In this document: positions 27,542 through 37,098 of the stretch, one piece after another
How the letters are laid out: the number at the start of each line of letters is the position of its first letter
How positions within the stretch are numbered: the first letter of the stretch is position 1
From: Halorhabdus sp. CBA1104
GTDB taxonomy: Archaea; Halobacteriota; Halobacteria; Halobacteriales; Haloarculaceae
NCBI RefSeq assembly: GCF_009690625.1
Contig: NZ_CP033878.1
Location: 2,480,001 to 2,544,000, forward strand
DNA: 64,000 nucleotides
Direction of reading: 5' to 3'
The notes under the pieces: model-generated
Told to the model about the DNA's origin: nothing
Seen by the model: only the letters and a program-made list of their open reading frames with translations
Database searches by the model: none
Made by a program: the position numbers and the translations under genes

Positions 27542-28738
27542 TCACGCGTTGACTTCGCGGGCCCAGTCCTCGATCCATCCCTCGACGTTCCCTGCCAGTT
27601 CGTCGTAGGAGAACGTGACGGGTTCGGCTGGCTCGTAGGCGTACTTCGAGAACTCCGCGCCGGGATCGACGCCCTCGACGGCCGGGAACTGGACGTTCCG
27701 GACCGCGATCTCGGCCTGGGCGTCCGGTGAGAGCACGAAGTCCATGAACTGCTGGCCAAGCTCCGGTGTGTCGGCATCGGCGAACAGCCCCATCATCTCC
27801 GGGTTGGCGTACCCTTGGTCGTTGATGAACCCGACCTGGTGGCGCGACATATCGACGCCCTCGCCGTGATAGTAGACCTGATCGGTCGAGTAGGAGACGA
27901 CCATCGGCGCTTCCTCGTTCTGGTAGGCCTGATAGGCCGGCTCCCAATCGGAGAGGATCGTCACGTCGTTGGCCAGCAGGTCCCGCCAGTACTCAAGGTA
28001 GCCGTCCGGTCCCTTTTGGGCGATCGTCCACAGGAGAAACGCCCGGCCCGGATCGGATTGCTGGGCGTTCTGCGCGATGAGGTCACCCTGATACGGGTCG
28101 GTCGTGAGTGCGTCGAAGGTTGCCGGGTTCTCGACCTCGTTTTCGTCGTAGACCAGAGAGATGTACCCGGTGTCGTAGGGGACTGCCCGCCCGCGTGGGT
28201 CGGCCTGCAGTCCCGGCTTGACGTCTCCAGCCCGCTCTAAGTCCGGCGTCGCGAACAGCGAGCTATCGAGTTCCTGATCGGCCCGGACGAGCTCCGACGT
28301 GTTCAGCCCGACGTAGGCGTCGACATCCAGGGGGGCACCTTGCTGACGGCGCAGGATGTACTGGTTGAGGCCGCTCTCGGGCGTGACAAACTCGACAGTC
28401 ACCCCGTCGTGGGCCGACTCGAAGGCCGACTTCAACCAGTTGCCGGCGGTCCCCTCGCCAGTGAACGAGGAGTATGTCGCCACCCGCAGCGTCCGCTCGG
28501 CCGTCACGGAACCGGTCGTCGTGTCTGTCTGCGTTGCGGTGTTCTCGGCGTTCGTGTCCGTCTCGGTATTCGTCTCCGTCTCGGTCGTCGACGATCCCTC
28601 GTCCGTTTGTTCTCCGCCCGTACAGCCGGCCAGTGCCGTCATCCCGACGGCACCCACACCGGCTGTTCGAAGGAACGTGCGTCGTTTCACCACCTGGTTG
28701 TTCGACTGGGTGGTGATGTCCTTTGCGGTTTGCAGCAA
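27542..28738 (-). CDS. thiamine-type (ThiB/TbpA-like) ABC substrate-binding lipoprotein
   Basis: 398 residues. KRRTFLRTAGVGAVGMTALAGC is a Tat lipoprotein signal beginning about residue 18, followed by a Thr/Glu/Asp-rich linker (residues 45-80). The mature domain (LRVATYSSFTGEGTAGNWLKSAFE, VPYDTGYISLVYDENEV, DQVYYHGEGVDMSRH) fits the ThiB/TbpA group. The preceding 17 residues (LQTAKDITTQSNNQVV) are an atypical extension, so the true start may be later, at the GTG just before KRRTFL. It heads a four-gene operon with permease, ATPase and AIR-synthase-like genes. No TPP riboswitch was found upstream. Confidence 0.85.
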   Translation of the reverse strand: MLQTAKDITTQSNNQVVKRRTFLRTAGVGAVGMTALAGCTGGEQTDEGSSTTETETNTETDTNAENTATQTDTTTGSVTAERTLRVATYSSFTGEGTAGNWLKSAFESAHDGVTVEFVTPESGLNQYILRRQQGAPLDVDAYVGLNTSELVRADQELDSSLFATPDLERAGDVKPGLQADPRGRAVPYDTGYISLVYDENEVENPATFDALTTDPYQGDLIAQNAQQSDPGRAFLLWTIAQKGPDGYLEYWRDLLANDVTILSDWEPAYQAYQNEEAPMVVSYSTDQVYYHGEGVDMSRHQVGFINDQGYANPEMMGLFADADTPELGQQFMDFVLSPDAQAEIAVRNVQFPAVEGVDPGAEFSKYAYEPAEPVTFSYDELAGNVEGWIEDWAREVNA

Positions 28739-28861
28739 ACGTCTCTACTGCTCGCTGGCTGTGCTGTTACTCTCTCAGTGTGCTATCGCGCTCGTTCAGT
28801 CGGCACGTGCGATGATGGCTGCCATCCACGAACCACCTCGTCCAATCGAGGCGTGTCTCAC

Positions 28862-29713
28862 TTACTCGTCGTCGCCGGTGATGTCGTCGTACAACTCCTC
28901 GGCCGTCACCTCGACACCTAGTCCGGCGAAGAAGTTCGCGACGTTTGCACAGTCTCGCTGCAGGAAGTCGTCGGCGTTGGGCGAGAGGACCGTTACGGCC
29001 TGGCCGAGGTCGATCACCACGAGCTGACCTTCGTGGAAGACGACGTTGTACTCAGAGAGGTCCCCGTGCACGAGGCCGGCGTCGTAGAGGCGGCGCATGT
29101 ACTCCCGGAGGACCTCGAAGGCCGTCTCGGGGTTCTCGATGTGGACCTCGTTGAGTCGCTTGGCCCGCCCCTCGGCGTCGGTCGCGATGTACTCCATGAC
29201 GAGGACGTTTCGCTCGACGGCAATCGGTTCGGGCACCCGGACGCCGGCTTCTTTGGCGCGCCGTAAGTTGGCGAACTCCTTGCGGACCCAGGCAGTGACG
29301 ACCTTCTTCTTGTCCGAGCCGATCCCTTCGAATCGCGGGTCGCCGTCCAGATACCCGCGCATGTCCTTGAAGTCGGAGGCGTTGATCCGGTAGACTTTGA
29401 CCGCGACCTCGGTGTCTTCCGGGCCTAATGCAGTATAGACGTTTGCCTCCTTGCCAGTCGAGATCGGCGCACCGAAGGCGTCGATGTGGCCGTCCTGGAC
29501 GAGTTTGTACAGCGCAGCGAAGGTCGCGTCGTCGAAGACCGACGCTTCGACTTTGAACTGCTCGGTGTTCTTGATGCGTTTGCGAAACTCGCTGAACTCC
29601 CGATCTCGGCGGCGGGCGATCCGGTCGGCTTCGGTATCCGCGACCTCGATTTCCTCGAACTCGTCACCTGGCTTTTCGGCTCCCTCGTCGTCGATCAGGC
29701 CGAACTCAGCCAT
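28862..29713 (-). CDS. rio1: Rio1 serine/threonine protein kinase
   Basis: 283 residues. The RIO winged-helix-like N-terminus is followed by the ATP loop APISTGKEANVYTAL, the invariant Lys in EVAVKVYRI, the catalytic loop LVHGDLSEYNVV and the metal loop VVIDLGQAV. Rio kinases act in small-subunit rRNA maturation. It follows the aIF1A gene by 86 nt in the same direction, an association seen in other archaea and consistent with a translation-linked operon. Confidence 0.95.
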   Translation of the reverse strand: MAEFGLIDDEGAEKPGDEFEEIEVADTEADRIARRRDREFSEFRKRIKNTEQFKVEASVFDDATFAALYKLVQDGHIDAFGAPISTGKEANVYTALGPEDTEVAVKVYRINASDFKDMRGYLDGDPRFEGIGSDKKKVVTAWVRKEFANLRRAKEAGVRVPEPIAVERNVLVMEYIATDAEGRAKRLNEVHIENPETAFEVLREYMRRLYDAGLVHGDLSEYNVVFHEGQLVVIDLGQAVTVLSPNADDFLQRDCANVANFFAGLGVEVTAEELYDDITGDDE

Positions 29714-29799
29714 CGTCGCCCCGCGAAAACAGTCGGTGTGGGCCTCGATCCCGCTTCGACCCAGCCAGTCGGTGGGGTGCCACCGTCATGTCTCGCCCG

Positions 29800-30087
29800 T
29801 CACGGTTCCTGAATGTGGCCCTCCTCGCGCAACTGGTCGGCTTCCTGTTTCTCGTAGCGCCAGGTAACGTCGGCTTTCTCGTCTTGCCAGTCCCACGGAC
29901 TGACCAGAACAACGTCGTCTTCGCGGATCCAGATGCGCTTTTGCATCTTGCCCGGGATACGAGCGGTCCGCTCGACGCCGTCCATACAGCGGACGTTGAT
30001 GCGGTTTGCCCCCAGCATCTCTGTGACGATTGCGAACACCTCGTCGTCGTCAGGCATGCGAAGATCCGTGCGCTCCTGATCGCTCAT
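29800..30087 (-). CDS. eif1A: translation initiation factor aIF1A
   Basis: 95 residues from ATG 30085-30087. The OB-fold sequence [48 protein letters not shown] is nearly invariant in archaeal IF1A. It binds the ribosomal A site during start-codon selection. It is upstream of rio1 in the same orientation. Confidence 0.96.
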   Translation of the reverse strand: MSDQERTDLRMPDDDEVFAIVTEMLGANRINVRCMDGVERTARIPGKMQKRIWIREDDVVLVSPWDWQDEKADVTWRYEKQEADQLREEGHIQEP

Positions 30088-30185
30088 ATCTCCCGCTACG
30101 GGAGGCAGGGGTTTAAGGTTTGGAAACCGCCTCGGGCCGGTCTGGTCCCTGGCCACTCACTCGCCACACGCCGACCGCCCCCCGC

Positions 30186-30710
30186 TCAGTGTAGCGTCCC
30201 CTCACGGACGTGCTCGTCGTAGGCAAACAGCGCATAGCCGACCTCGGCGGGGGAGTAACCCGTCGCTTGCGCGATCTCACGGATCGGCTCGATCATCGTC
30301 ACGTAGTCGGCCGCGTCGAACGATTCCTTGCGTCCCTCCACATGTTCGAGGCGCTCCAACGAGGCCCACACGCGCGTGTCGACGACGGCGTGCCGGCCGG
30401 GATCGAGCGCGGTCAGCACGGCCGAGGCCGTCGGCGCTTTGAACCCCGAGAGCCCGCTGATGAGCCGGATCTTCGAGAAGTCGCCCTCGACTCGTCGGAC
30501 GTTTTGCGTCACTTCGATACAGCGCGCTTTTGGGTTCGATTCGACGTGGTAGGCGCTTCTGGTCGAACTCTCGAAGGCCAGGTCGTAGAGTTGCTCGCGG
30601 GTGAGATGGCCCTGCTCGCGATACTGTTCGCCGAATTCGGCGAGGCGTTCGGGTACCAACCCTTGCGTGTCCGCGTACCGATCCAGGTTTTTCGCGACGA
30701 ACTCCTCCAT
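30186..30710 (-). CDS. conserved protein with HhH-GPD-like C-terminal motif, possibly DNA-repair related
   Basis: 174 residues from ATG 30708-30710 (MEEFVAKNLDRYAD). Mostly helical. ISGLSGFKAPTASAVLTALDPGRHAVVDTRVWASLERL resembles the helix-hairpin-helix plus catalytic-Asp region of HhH-GPD DNA glycosylases (G-x-K-A...VVDTRVW), but the rest of the glycosylase fold is not obvious. It sits between the DUF460 gene and aIF1A on the same strand. Enzyme activity is uncertain. Confidence 0.7.
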   Translation of the reverse strand: MEEFVAKNLDRYADTQGLVPERLAEFGEQYREQGHLTREQLYDLAFESSTRSAYHVESNPKARCIEVTQNVRRVEGDFSKIRLISGLSGFKAPTASAVLTALDPGRHAVVDTRVWASLERLEHVEGRKESFDAADYVTMIEPIREIAQATGYSPAEVGYALFAYDEHVREGTLH

Positions 30711-30799
30711 GCGGACTCGTCGGTCCCTGGTCCACAAGAACCCTCACTTCGGGTCCGACGAGCGGTGGCACGCGCGAGTCGGTGAGTGCTCGACTTGCC

Positions 30800-32779
30800 T
30801 CACACGCTCCCGCCGTGTCCGGAGGCGCGGTGTTCGGAGATGAGCTGGTCGACCATCTCGGCGGTCCGGGCCTTCTCACGCTCGCTCTCGTAGTCGCGCC
30901 ACTCCTCGATTGCGGCCTCGACTTCCCGTTCGCGGGCGACGGCGAGTTCGTCGACCTCCTGGACGGTGACGGCGTCGGCCGGCGCGATGGGCACGCGTCG
31001 CTCGAACAGCACCTCGTCGGAGACGTCCGAGAGTCCGCCTGTCCGGAGGACCAGCCGCGGTTCCAGGTCGGCCAGCAGTTCGGCTGTCGATCGCCCGGCA
31101 CCCGTGGCGTCACGGAACAGGATGATGTCGTCCTCGGCGAGGCCAAAGCGGTCGTCGGCGTCCTCGATGGCCTCGGTGGTGAACTTCTCGACGACCTTCA
31201 CCGGGACCAGGCCCTCTTTGGCTTTCTCGACGTCGGCAAAATTGGAGTGATCGAGCTTCCAGAGGGCTTTCAGACGTTCGAGCTTGCCTTCGAGATCCGC
31301 GACGCGATCGCGCTCGTCTTCGAGTTCGCGTTCGAGGCGGTCGTTCTCGCGTTCGAGGCGGTTGACTTCCCGCCGTTTGCGCGTCTCGGCGCGCTGCTCG
31401 CTGCGGGCGGCTTCGAGTTTCTCCTCGTAGGCCGCGATCGTCTCGTCTTTGTCCTCGATCGTGCCACGGAGGTCCTCGACGTGTGATTCGAGGCGATCGA
31501 CGCGTTCCCGGAGGCGTTTGATCTCTTTCTCTTCGGGGCTCAACTCCCGTGGTTCGTGCTCGCTCGTCTCCGTGGCTTCGCTCTCGTCGTCGCTGAGGTC
31601 TTCGAGGACGCTCTCGACGGATTCGTCGTTGGCGACGACCCGCGCGAGGACGGGGCCGACCTCCTCGCGTGGCGGGACTTTCGCCGCGACCCGCTCGAAC
31701 TGCGTTTCGTGATCGTCGTAGGCTTCTAGGGCCGCCGCCAGGGCGTCCCGTTCGTGGTCGTTGTCGTAGGCCTGTTCGCGCGTTCGGTGCAGTTTCTCGT
31801 CGACGGCGAGGTCGCTGTCGGGCGTCCAGCCGGCGGCGTCGAAACTTCGGCGCAACTTCTCGACGGTCTCGGGCATCGGTGTCACGTCCGCGGCGACGAG
31901 GAGCGGTCGCCCACGCTCGATGACCCACTCGATGACTGCTGCGGTATCGTCGGTTCTCGTCGAGTAGACGTCCAGTACCTCGCCGTCGAGGCTGAGGACG
32001 GCCACGGCGGTCGTCGTTCCCGGGTCGACCCCGACGACGACGTGATCGCGCCGGTGGGCGAGTGGCTCGAATTCGATCCCGTCCCGACGCTCACGCTCGA
32101 TCTCGATGCGGGTGTCGCCGGACCGCTCGGCCGAGATGGGGATCTCACCCGGGCTCGCTTGCACCTCGAAGACTGCGTTTGCGAACCCGCCGTACTTCTC
32201 GGTGACCTCCCGCTCGTAGTCCAGTGCGGCCGCGTCAAGTTCGCGTTCGACCTCGCGCGTTCGCTTTTTGACCGAGCCGTGGATGCGCCGCGTGTAGCGG
32301 TCCTCGCTCCACCCACCACCACCGCCCGTCGAGCGACCGCGGGCGACTTTCAGGCGTGTCGTGTCGGTAAACGCCGAGACTTCATAGCCCACGTTTCCCG
32401 CGGCCAGACGGGCTGTGGCCTCGGCTTCTTCCATCGGGTCCTTGCCGTATGGCACGCCGTGGCGCGTCGCGACCCGTGATAGCGGCTCTGGCTGTTGGTC
32501 ACCGGTCACCTGGACGAGTCGCGTCTCCTCGGGCAACTCGCGGAGGAAGTGCACGAGGGCGTCCTTGTCCTCGGCGAGCTCGTACATGTTGTCCGTGGCG
32601 ACGATCGCCGGTGTCTTCGTCTCGATCAGCCGGCGGAGCTTCCGGTGGCTCACCACGTCTCGCTCGATGGACTCGCCGTCGAAGATCACCAGCGCGTAGG
32701 CGGGCGAGTTACCTCTGACGTCCCCGCTTTGGATATCCACGCCGAAGATCACGTCGTCCAGGGCAGCCGTCCGTTGCAC
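30800..32779 (-). CDS. DUF460 family protein with RNase H-like domain and long coiled coil
   Basis: 659 residues from GTG 32777-32779, the first start after a stretch unlike the family. An N-terminal region (DDVIFGVDIQSGDVRG, IVATDNMYELAEDKDALVHFL) is followed by a RuvC/RNase H-like core with HVVVGVDPGTTTAVAVLSLDGEVLD at about residue 250. A strongly charged coiled coil spans about residues 420-530 (LRERVDRLESHVEDL, NRLERENDRLERELEDE). DUF460 is an archaeal family thought to act on nucleic acid; its substrate is unknown. It starts 49 nt after the VOC gene end. Confidence 0.85.
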   Translation of the reverse strand: MQRTAALDDVIFGVDIQSGDVRGNSPAYALVIFDGESIERDVVSHRKLRRLIETKTPAIVATDNMYELAEDKDALVHFLRELPEETRLVQVTGDQQPEPLSRVATRHGVPYGKDPMEEAEATARLAAGNVGYEVSAFTDTTRLKVARGRSTGGGGGWSEDRYTRRIHGSVKKRTREVERELDAAALDYEREVTEKYGGFANAVFEVQASPGEIPISAERSGDTRIEIERERRDGIEFEPLAHRRDHVVVGVDPGTTTAVAVLSLDGEVLDVYSTRTDDTAAVIEWVIERGRPLLVAADVTPMPETVEKLRRSFDAAGWTPDSDLAVDEKLHRTREQAYDNDHERDALAAALEAYDDHETQFERVAAKVPPREEVGPVLARVVANDESVESVLEDLSDDESEATETSEHEPRELSPEEKEIKRLRERVDRLESHVEDLRGTIEDKDETIAAYEEKLEAARSEQRAETRKRREVNRLERENDRLERELEDERDRVADLEGKLERLKALWKLDHSNFADVEKAKEGLVPVKVVEKFTTEAIEDADDRFGLAEDDIILFRDATGAGRSTAELLADLEPRLVLRTGGLSDVSDEVLFERRVPIAPADAVTVQEVDELAVAREREVEAAIEEWRDYESEREKARTAEMVDQLISEHRASGHGGSV

Positions 32780-32828
32780 GGCCGTCGGTAGGGGAGTCAG
32801 GAGTATAAACGCCGTGGCGTCCCCACGC

Positions 32829-33203
32829 TCATCCGTCGAGCGGTCGGTAGAACTCGATGGTGTGTCCGTCTGGATCTTCGAGGAACGTCGCCTTGGCGTC
32901 GGCAGCCTCGACGACGTGTGGTTCGGTGCGGACCGACCCACCGGCTTTGCGGGCCTGCTCGGCGACGCGCTCGACGTCTTCGACGAGGAACGCAACGTGG
33001 TCAGTGTCTGCCCGCGACGGCGCGATCGGCGTCGTTCGCGTCGGATCGTGCTTGAGTTGGAGTTCGCCGTCGCCAGCACTGAGGTAGACATTCTCGACGC
33101 CGTCGGCAGTGAACGAGCAGGTTCGTTCGAACCCCAGATCCCCATAGAACGATAGCGAGCGATCCAACTTCGACACCCAGAGTGCGACGTGCGTCAGGTT
33201 CAT
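32829..33203 (-). CDS. VOC-superfamily (glyoxalase-like) protein
   Basis: 124 residues in two beta-alpha-beta-beta-beta modules: LTHVALWVSKLDRSLSFYGDLGFE and DHVAFLVEDVERVAEQARKAGG, ending in ATFLEDPDGHTIEFYRP. The His and Glu positions of a divalent-metal site are conserved. Members include glyoxalase I, dioxygenases and resistance proteins, so the substrate is open. It is likely co-transcribed with the DUF460 gene downstream. Confidence 0.85.
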   Translation of the reverse strand: MNLTHVALWVSKLDRSLSFYGDLGFERTCSFTADGVENVYLSAGDGELQLKHDPTRTTPIAPSRADTDHVAFLVEDVERVAEQARKAGGSVRTEPHVVEAADAKATFLEDPDGHTIEFYRPLDG

Positions 33204-33259
33204 GCCGGGACGGTTCCCATTCCTGACGGAAGACGCTAACGGCCCCTGTCTAGGCTGTG

Positions 33260-34414
33260 TTACTCGGAGTCTCCGTCGGCAATCGGCAACTGGACGGTCA
33301 CGACTGTGCCCCTGGGATCCCGATCCGCAAACGAGATCGAGCCGCCGTAGCGATCGACGAGCATCCCGACGATGTACAGGCCCAGTCCAGACTGACTGTC
33401 TACCTCGTGGCCATCGGGGTTCAGCGCGGCTGTGCGCTCGGCCGGCGGGATGCCTGGGCCGTTGTCGGCTACCGAGACAGTCACCGCCCTCTCGCTTGCT
33501 TCTACCGATACTTCGACGGACGGGTTTTCCCGATCGTTGTGTTCGACGGCGTTGGTGAGCAGGTTGTGAAAGATCGTCGAGAGGAGTTCGTCGGCGGCGA
33601 CGGCGACGTCCGGCAGTTCGCCGTCGACGGCGATCGTCGCCCGGCGATGGACCTCGCGTGCGTTGTCGACTTGCGTTTCGAGGACTCGTTCGAGTGAGAT
33701 CCGACGACTGGTCGACCGATCGTCCACACCCAGTGACGCGACGAACGCCCGGACCTGCTCGGTCAGTTGGATCGCTTCCTCGGTGGTGCGTTGGACACGT
33801 TCGAGATAGTCCTGTCCGTCGTCTTCGACGTAGCTCTCTAAGTGACCGGTCATGCCGCTGATGATCTGGAGGTCGTTGCCGATATCGTGACGGACGATTC
33901 GGTTGAGCAAGGCGAGTTTCTCCCGCTCGTCGGCCAGTCGCTCCCGTTCAGCTTCGAGATCGCGGCGACGGCGCTGGCTGCGAGCGTCGTATCGGCCGAC
34001 GAGTAGCCCGCCGATCCCACCGATCGACGCCAAGCCGCTAACGACGACGGAAATATTGGTCAACTCGACGCCGGCGGACAACTGATAGCCGACGATTCCA
34101 AGCGCGGCGAACGCGCCGAAGGCGGTCCCGAGGAACCACCACACTGTGACGGCAACGGCGAGTTCGCCGTCGAAATCGGTGTTTGCGAGCCAGTAGCCGC
34201 CGCCCAGGACACTCAGCCCGAACGTCATCGGCACGACGGTGCCAAGCAAGGGGGACCCGGTGGCGCTGGCACTCGTGACGGCCCGTATCAGCGGGACGAC
34301 GACCCCGGCCAGGCCGGCTGCAGCGATGAACCAGGCACTGGCGAGACGAATACCCCGCGGCGACGCGGCGTCGAGACCCCGTGCGATGAGGGCATCGGCC
34401 CGCTGCTTGGCCAT
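33260..34414 (-). CDS. membrane sensor histidine kinase
   Basis: 384 residues. Four to five hydrophobic helices fill residues 25-140 with little outside sequence, then a charged coiled coil leads into the H-box LLNRIVRHDIGNDLQIISG (about residue 175). ATPase motifs: IFHNLLTNAVEHN, VADNGPGIPPAER, SQSGLGLYIVGMLVDRYGG. Unlike the remnant at 2826-3302 it is complete. No response regulator gene is adjacent. Confidence 0.9.
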   Translation of the reverse strand: MAKQRADALIARGLDAASPRGIRLASAWFIAAAGLAGVVVPLIRAVTSASATGSPLLGTVVPMTFGLSVLGGGYWLANTDFDGELAVAVTVWWFLGTAFGAFAALGIVGYQLSAGVELTNISVVVSGLASIGGIGGLLVGRYDARSQRRRRDLEAERERLADEREKLALLNRIVRHDIGNDLQIISGMTGHLESYVEDDGQDYLERVQRTTEEAIQLTEQVRAFVASLGVDDRSTSRRISLERVLETQVDNAREVHRRATIAVDGELPDVAVAADELLSTIFHNLLTNAVEHNDRENPSVEVSVEASERAVTVSVADNGPGIPPAERTAALNPDGHEVDSQSGLGLYIVGMLVDRYGGSISFADRDPRGTVVTVQLPIADGDSE

Positions 34415-34530
34415 TACGACGTACTTAGACTACAGGGAAGTAACTGTTCTGACTTCGAGACACTGGCGCTTTCGCTCTCCAGTTTTCGACCGTTTCGACG
34501 GTGACGATCGCGCTCTCCTCCTCTACCGTG

Positions 34531-35454
34531 TCATTCGCTGTCCGGGAACGGGACATCGAGCGTCTGGCCGTCTGCCGCGACGAAAGCACCGTCACCGAAT
34601 GCGTCTCGGGCCTCTGTTTCGAGGCGGTGGCCCTGCCCCGCGTACCGCGTCGAGACGTGGGTGAGTGCGAGCCGCTTTGCCCCAGCCTCGGCGGCCAGCG
34701 TCGCCGCCTCGCGCGCCGTCGAGTGCCCGGTTCCGGCCGCCCGTTCGGCGCGATCGTCGGCGAACGTGCCGTCGTGGATCAACAGCTCTGCATCCTCGCT
34801 GGCTCGCCGGACAGCCTCGACTGGCCGCGTATCGCCCGTGTAGACGACGGTCCGTCCGGGTCGGGGCGGCCCGACGACCTCCTCGGGCTGGATCGTCCGC
34901 CCGTTGTGTTCGACTGGCTTGCCGTCGTGGAGTTTGGAGTACTTTGGCCCCGGTGAGATCCCGAGCTTTTCCTCGGCTTTCTGGCGGTCGAATCGGCCCT
35001 TGCGGTCGTCCTCTTCGAGGACGTAGCCGATCGACCGTGTGCGATGTTCGGTCTCGATCGCTCGAATCTCGTACTCGTCGGCGTCTAGCACCACGTCCCC
35101 TGCCCGATTTTGCGTAATCCGAATGGGGTAGGAGGGACGGTCGCCGGTCGCTCCGATGAGATCCTCCAGTCGGGACCGCGTGCCCTGAGGGGCGTGAATC
35201 GCCAGCGGGGCCTCGCGGTCGTTGAAGTCCATCGTCTGTAAGAGGCCCGGGATGCCCAGGACGTGATCGCCGTGGAGGTGGGTGATGAAGATGTGTGCGA
35301 CGTCGAATCCCGTCCCAAAGTGCATCATCTGGCGCTGAGTCCCCTCACCACAGTCAAAGAGCAGTCGCTCACCGTCTCGGGAGAACATGATCGCCGAGGG
35401 GTTACGTTCGGTCGTCGGCACCGCACCGCTGGTCCCAAGGAACGTCACGCGCAT
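34531..35454 (-). CDS. rnz: tRNase Z (tRNA 3'-processing endonuclease)
   Basis: 307 residues. VTFLGTSGAVPT at the start, zinc motif FITHLHGDHVLGIPGLL, the flexible-arm region ISPGPKYSKLHDGKPV, VVYTGDTRP, ELLIHDGTF and ALTHVSTRY. All metal ligands of the ELAC/RNase Z family are present. It cuts the 3' trailer from tRNA precursors before CCA addition. Confidence 0.96.
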   Translation of the reverse strand: MRVTFLGTSGAVPTTERNPSAIMFSRDGERLLFDCGEGTQRQMMHFGTGFDVAHIFITHLHGDHVLGIPGLLQTMDFNDREAPLAIHAPQGTRSRLEDLIGATGDRPSYPIRITQNRAGDVVLDADEYEIRAIETEHRTRSIGYVLEEDDRKGRFDRQKAEEKLGISPGPKYSKLHDGKPVEHNGRTIQPEEVVGPPRPGRTVVYTGDTRPVEAVRRASEDAELLIHDGTFADDRAERAAGTGHSTAREAATLAAEAGAKRLALTHVSTRYAGQGHRLETEARDAFGDGAFVAADGQTLDVPFPDSE

Positions 35455-35545
35455 TACCCGTCTGTCACCCGTCGACGGCTAAACGCCCTTCGAATCGACC
35501 GGGCGGCGACCGCTCGTCTCTTACCGGTTCGGGATTGTCGGCCTC

Positions 35546-35680
35546 TCACCGTGATGGCGTCGCTAGCATCCGGCCCCCACAGACGGCACAGGCCACGGGC
35601 CGGCGCTCGCCTGCTGTCTCCCAACCACACTTGGCACACTCGAACGTGTAGGGGTACTCGTCGCTGTCCTCCTCACCCAT
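35546..35680 (-). CDS. small zinc-ribbon (rubrerythrin-like domain) protein
   Basis: 44 residues from ATG 35678-35680. FECAKCGWETAGERRPVACAVCGGRM contains two CXXC knuckles 16 residues apart, a rubredoxin/zinc-ribbon arrangement. Haloarchaea carry many such mini-proteins, some important for stress or biofilm phenotypes. No catalytic part. It ends about 90 nt before the tRNase Z start on the same strand. Confidence 0.75.
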   Translation of the reverse strand: MGEEDSDEYPYTFECAKCGWETAGERRPVACAVCGGRMLATPSR

Positions 35681-36333
35681 CTCACCCACTCCCTGTACTT
35701 CCTCCCAAATCAGTGTTGATATCGGCTGTCGATCTCCCCGTGTCCGACTACTTCGTCGATTGGGAAACACACATCTGCCAGTTCTCCCCACGACCGTGAC
35801 CAATCTGTCTCAGGTCATCTCGACTGGTTCGCTGGATCACTGTGCTGTCCCTGTGCGGTCTGCTCGTCGTCGAATGGACTGCTCCTGAACAGCGACTGTT
35901 GTATTCGTAGTCGGATAGTCTTTCATTTTGATTGTAATATCGGAAAGACTCGACGCATCGTCGTCGTTTTGGGGTGCAAATTTGGTGGTATGGCAAAGCC
36001 TTTTTACAGCGTGGGTCGTGAGAACTTTTATCGGAGGTGATGTGAACGCACTACACACTCTCACTTGGTATGGCCGACGCGTGCTGCATCCCTGATCCTG
36101 TGATCGACTGTCCCTAGCCCCAGCGACCCCTGTCAGCTACTTTCCAGGCCCTAGAATGGCCCACTCCATCGGTGCGGTCGTCACTGTTTGGTCTCTCGAT
36201 TGTCACTATTCGAGCGCTCCACGGGAGAGGCTTCTATGGCTGTGGCTCACTTCTCATCGAGATGCTCCCGATCGGCTGCTTGGAGGGGCCAATGAGGGGA
36301 GCGTTTTTAGGTGTGGTGGTACTTCACACAGGT
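35681..36333. other. AT-richer intergenic region without a convincing gene
   Basis: About 650 nt with lower GC than its surroundings and many short stop-interrupted frames. TATA-like CTTTTATCGG (36027 region) and GTTTTTAGG (36302-36310) are visible; only the latter has a clear gene behind it. Minus-strand frames of 75-82 codons exist at 35748-36064 but have no halophile-like acidic composition. It could be a decayed mobile element. Confidence 0.4.
36302..36310 (+). promoter_or_regulatory. TATA box of the TrkA-like gene
   Basis: GTTTTTAGG about 27 nt before the ATG at 36334, predicting a leaderless message. The following GTGTG...CACAC (36312-36330) is an imperfect dyad that could be an operator. 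Confidence 0.45.
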
Positions 36334-36999
36334 ATGCACTTCGTCATCGTCGGGTTCGGGCGGGTCGGGATGCGTACCGCCAGGGTGCTCCGGGAGGAGG
36401 ACCACGACGTCACGATCGTCGAGATCGACGCCAAGCGGGCCGAGCGCGCACGCGAGGAGTCCTTCGAGACGATACTGGGCGACTGCACTGATACGGACAC
36501 CCTCGACGCAGCGGGCATCGCCGAGGCGGACGCCATCGCCGGGTTGACGGGCGATCTCAACGCTAATTTCGCCGCGTGTATGATCGGTACCGAACACGGT
36601 TGTCGGACGGTCCTGCGGATCGATGCGGATTATCGGGAGGAACTGTACGACAACTACGCCAGCGAGGTCGACGAAGTCATCTATCCCGAGCGGCTGGGTG
36701 CCGCGGGGGCGAAAACGGCTATGCTCGGCGGTGATTTCGACGTCTTGGCGGACCTCACCGAGCACCTGACCGTCACGTCGATCCGTATCCCGGCGGACTC
36801 ACCGGTGGTCGGTGATCGTGTGGTCACGCTCGATCTTCCTGGCTCCGCCCAAATCTACGCCCACGGTCGCAACGACGAACCGATGTCGATTCCGCTGCCC
36901 AGAACCACGATCGAACCCGGCGATCGCATCGCGATCACTGCCCCACCCGAGGCTATCGAGGAGATCCGCACCCATCTGACTCCCGCTGTCGACGCCTGA
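36334..36999 (+). CDS. TrkA-type potassium-uptake regulatory protein (RCK domains)
   Basis: 221 residues. An N-terminal Rossmann RCK_N domain (FVIVGFGRVGMRTARVLREEDHDVTIVEIDAKRA) binds NAD(H) or nucleotide; a C-terminal TrkA_C domain follows from about residue 140 (ITSIRIPADSPVVGDRV...EPGDRIAITAPPEA). It would gate a Trk/Ktr-type K+ channel, essential for salt-in osmoadaptation. No channel subunit is adjacent. Confidence 0.9.
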   Translation: MHFVIVGFGRVGMRTARVLREEDHDVTIVEIDAKRAERAREESFETILGDCTDTDTLDAAGIAEADAIAGLTGDLNANFAACMIGTEHGCRTVLRIDADYREELYDNYASEVDEVIYPERLGAAGAKTAMLGGDFDVLADLTEHLTVTSIRIPADSPVVGDRVVTLDLPGSAQIYAHGRNDEPMSIPLPRTTIEPGDRIAITAPPEAIEEIRTHLTPAVDA

Positions 37000-37098
37000 G
37001 GGGCTCTCGCTGGCTATTTCACTCACGAACGCGTGGCTGTATCACTGTGTGCCGTTCGGGCCTGTCGAAAACGGGTGGGTGCCCGGGCGCGCTGTGGG

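Noticed and set aside
28739-28861. Possible TPP riboswitch upstream of the thiamine-type binding-protein gene (minus strand contains CTGAGAGAG).
   Set aside because: The second conserved block of the thi-box and the paired arms are absent.
35748-36064. Overlapping minus-strand frames of 75-82 codons in the AT-richer gap.
   Set aside because: No motif, no halophile-like acidity, no clear promoter; probably chance.
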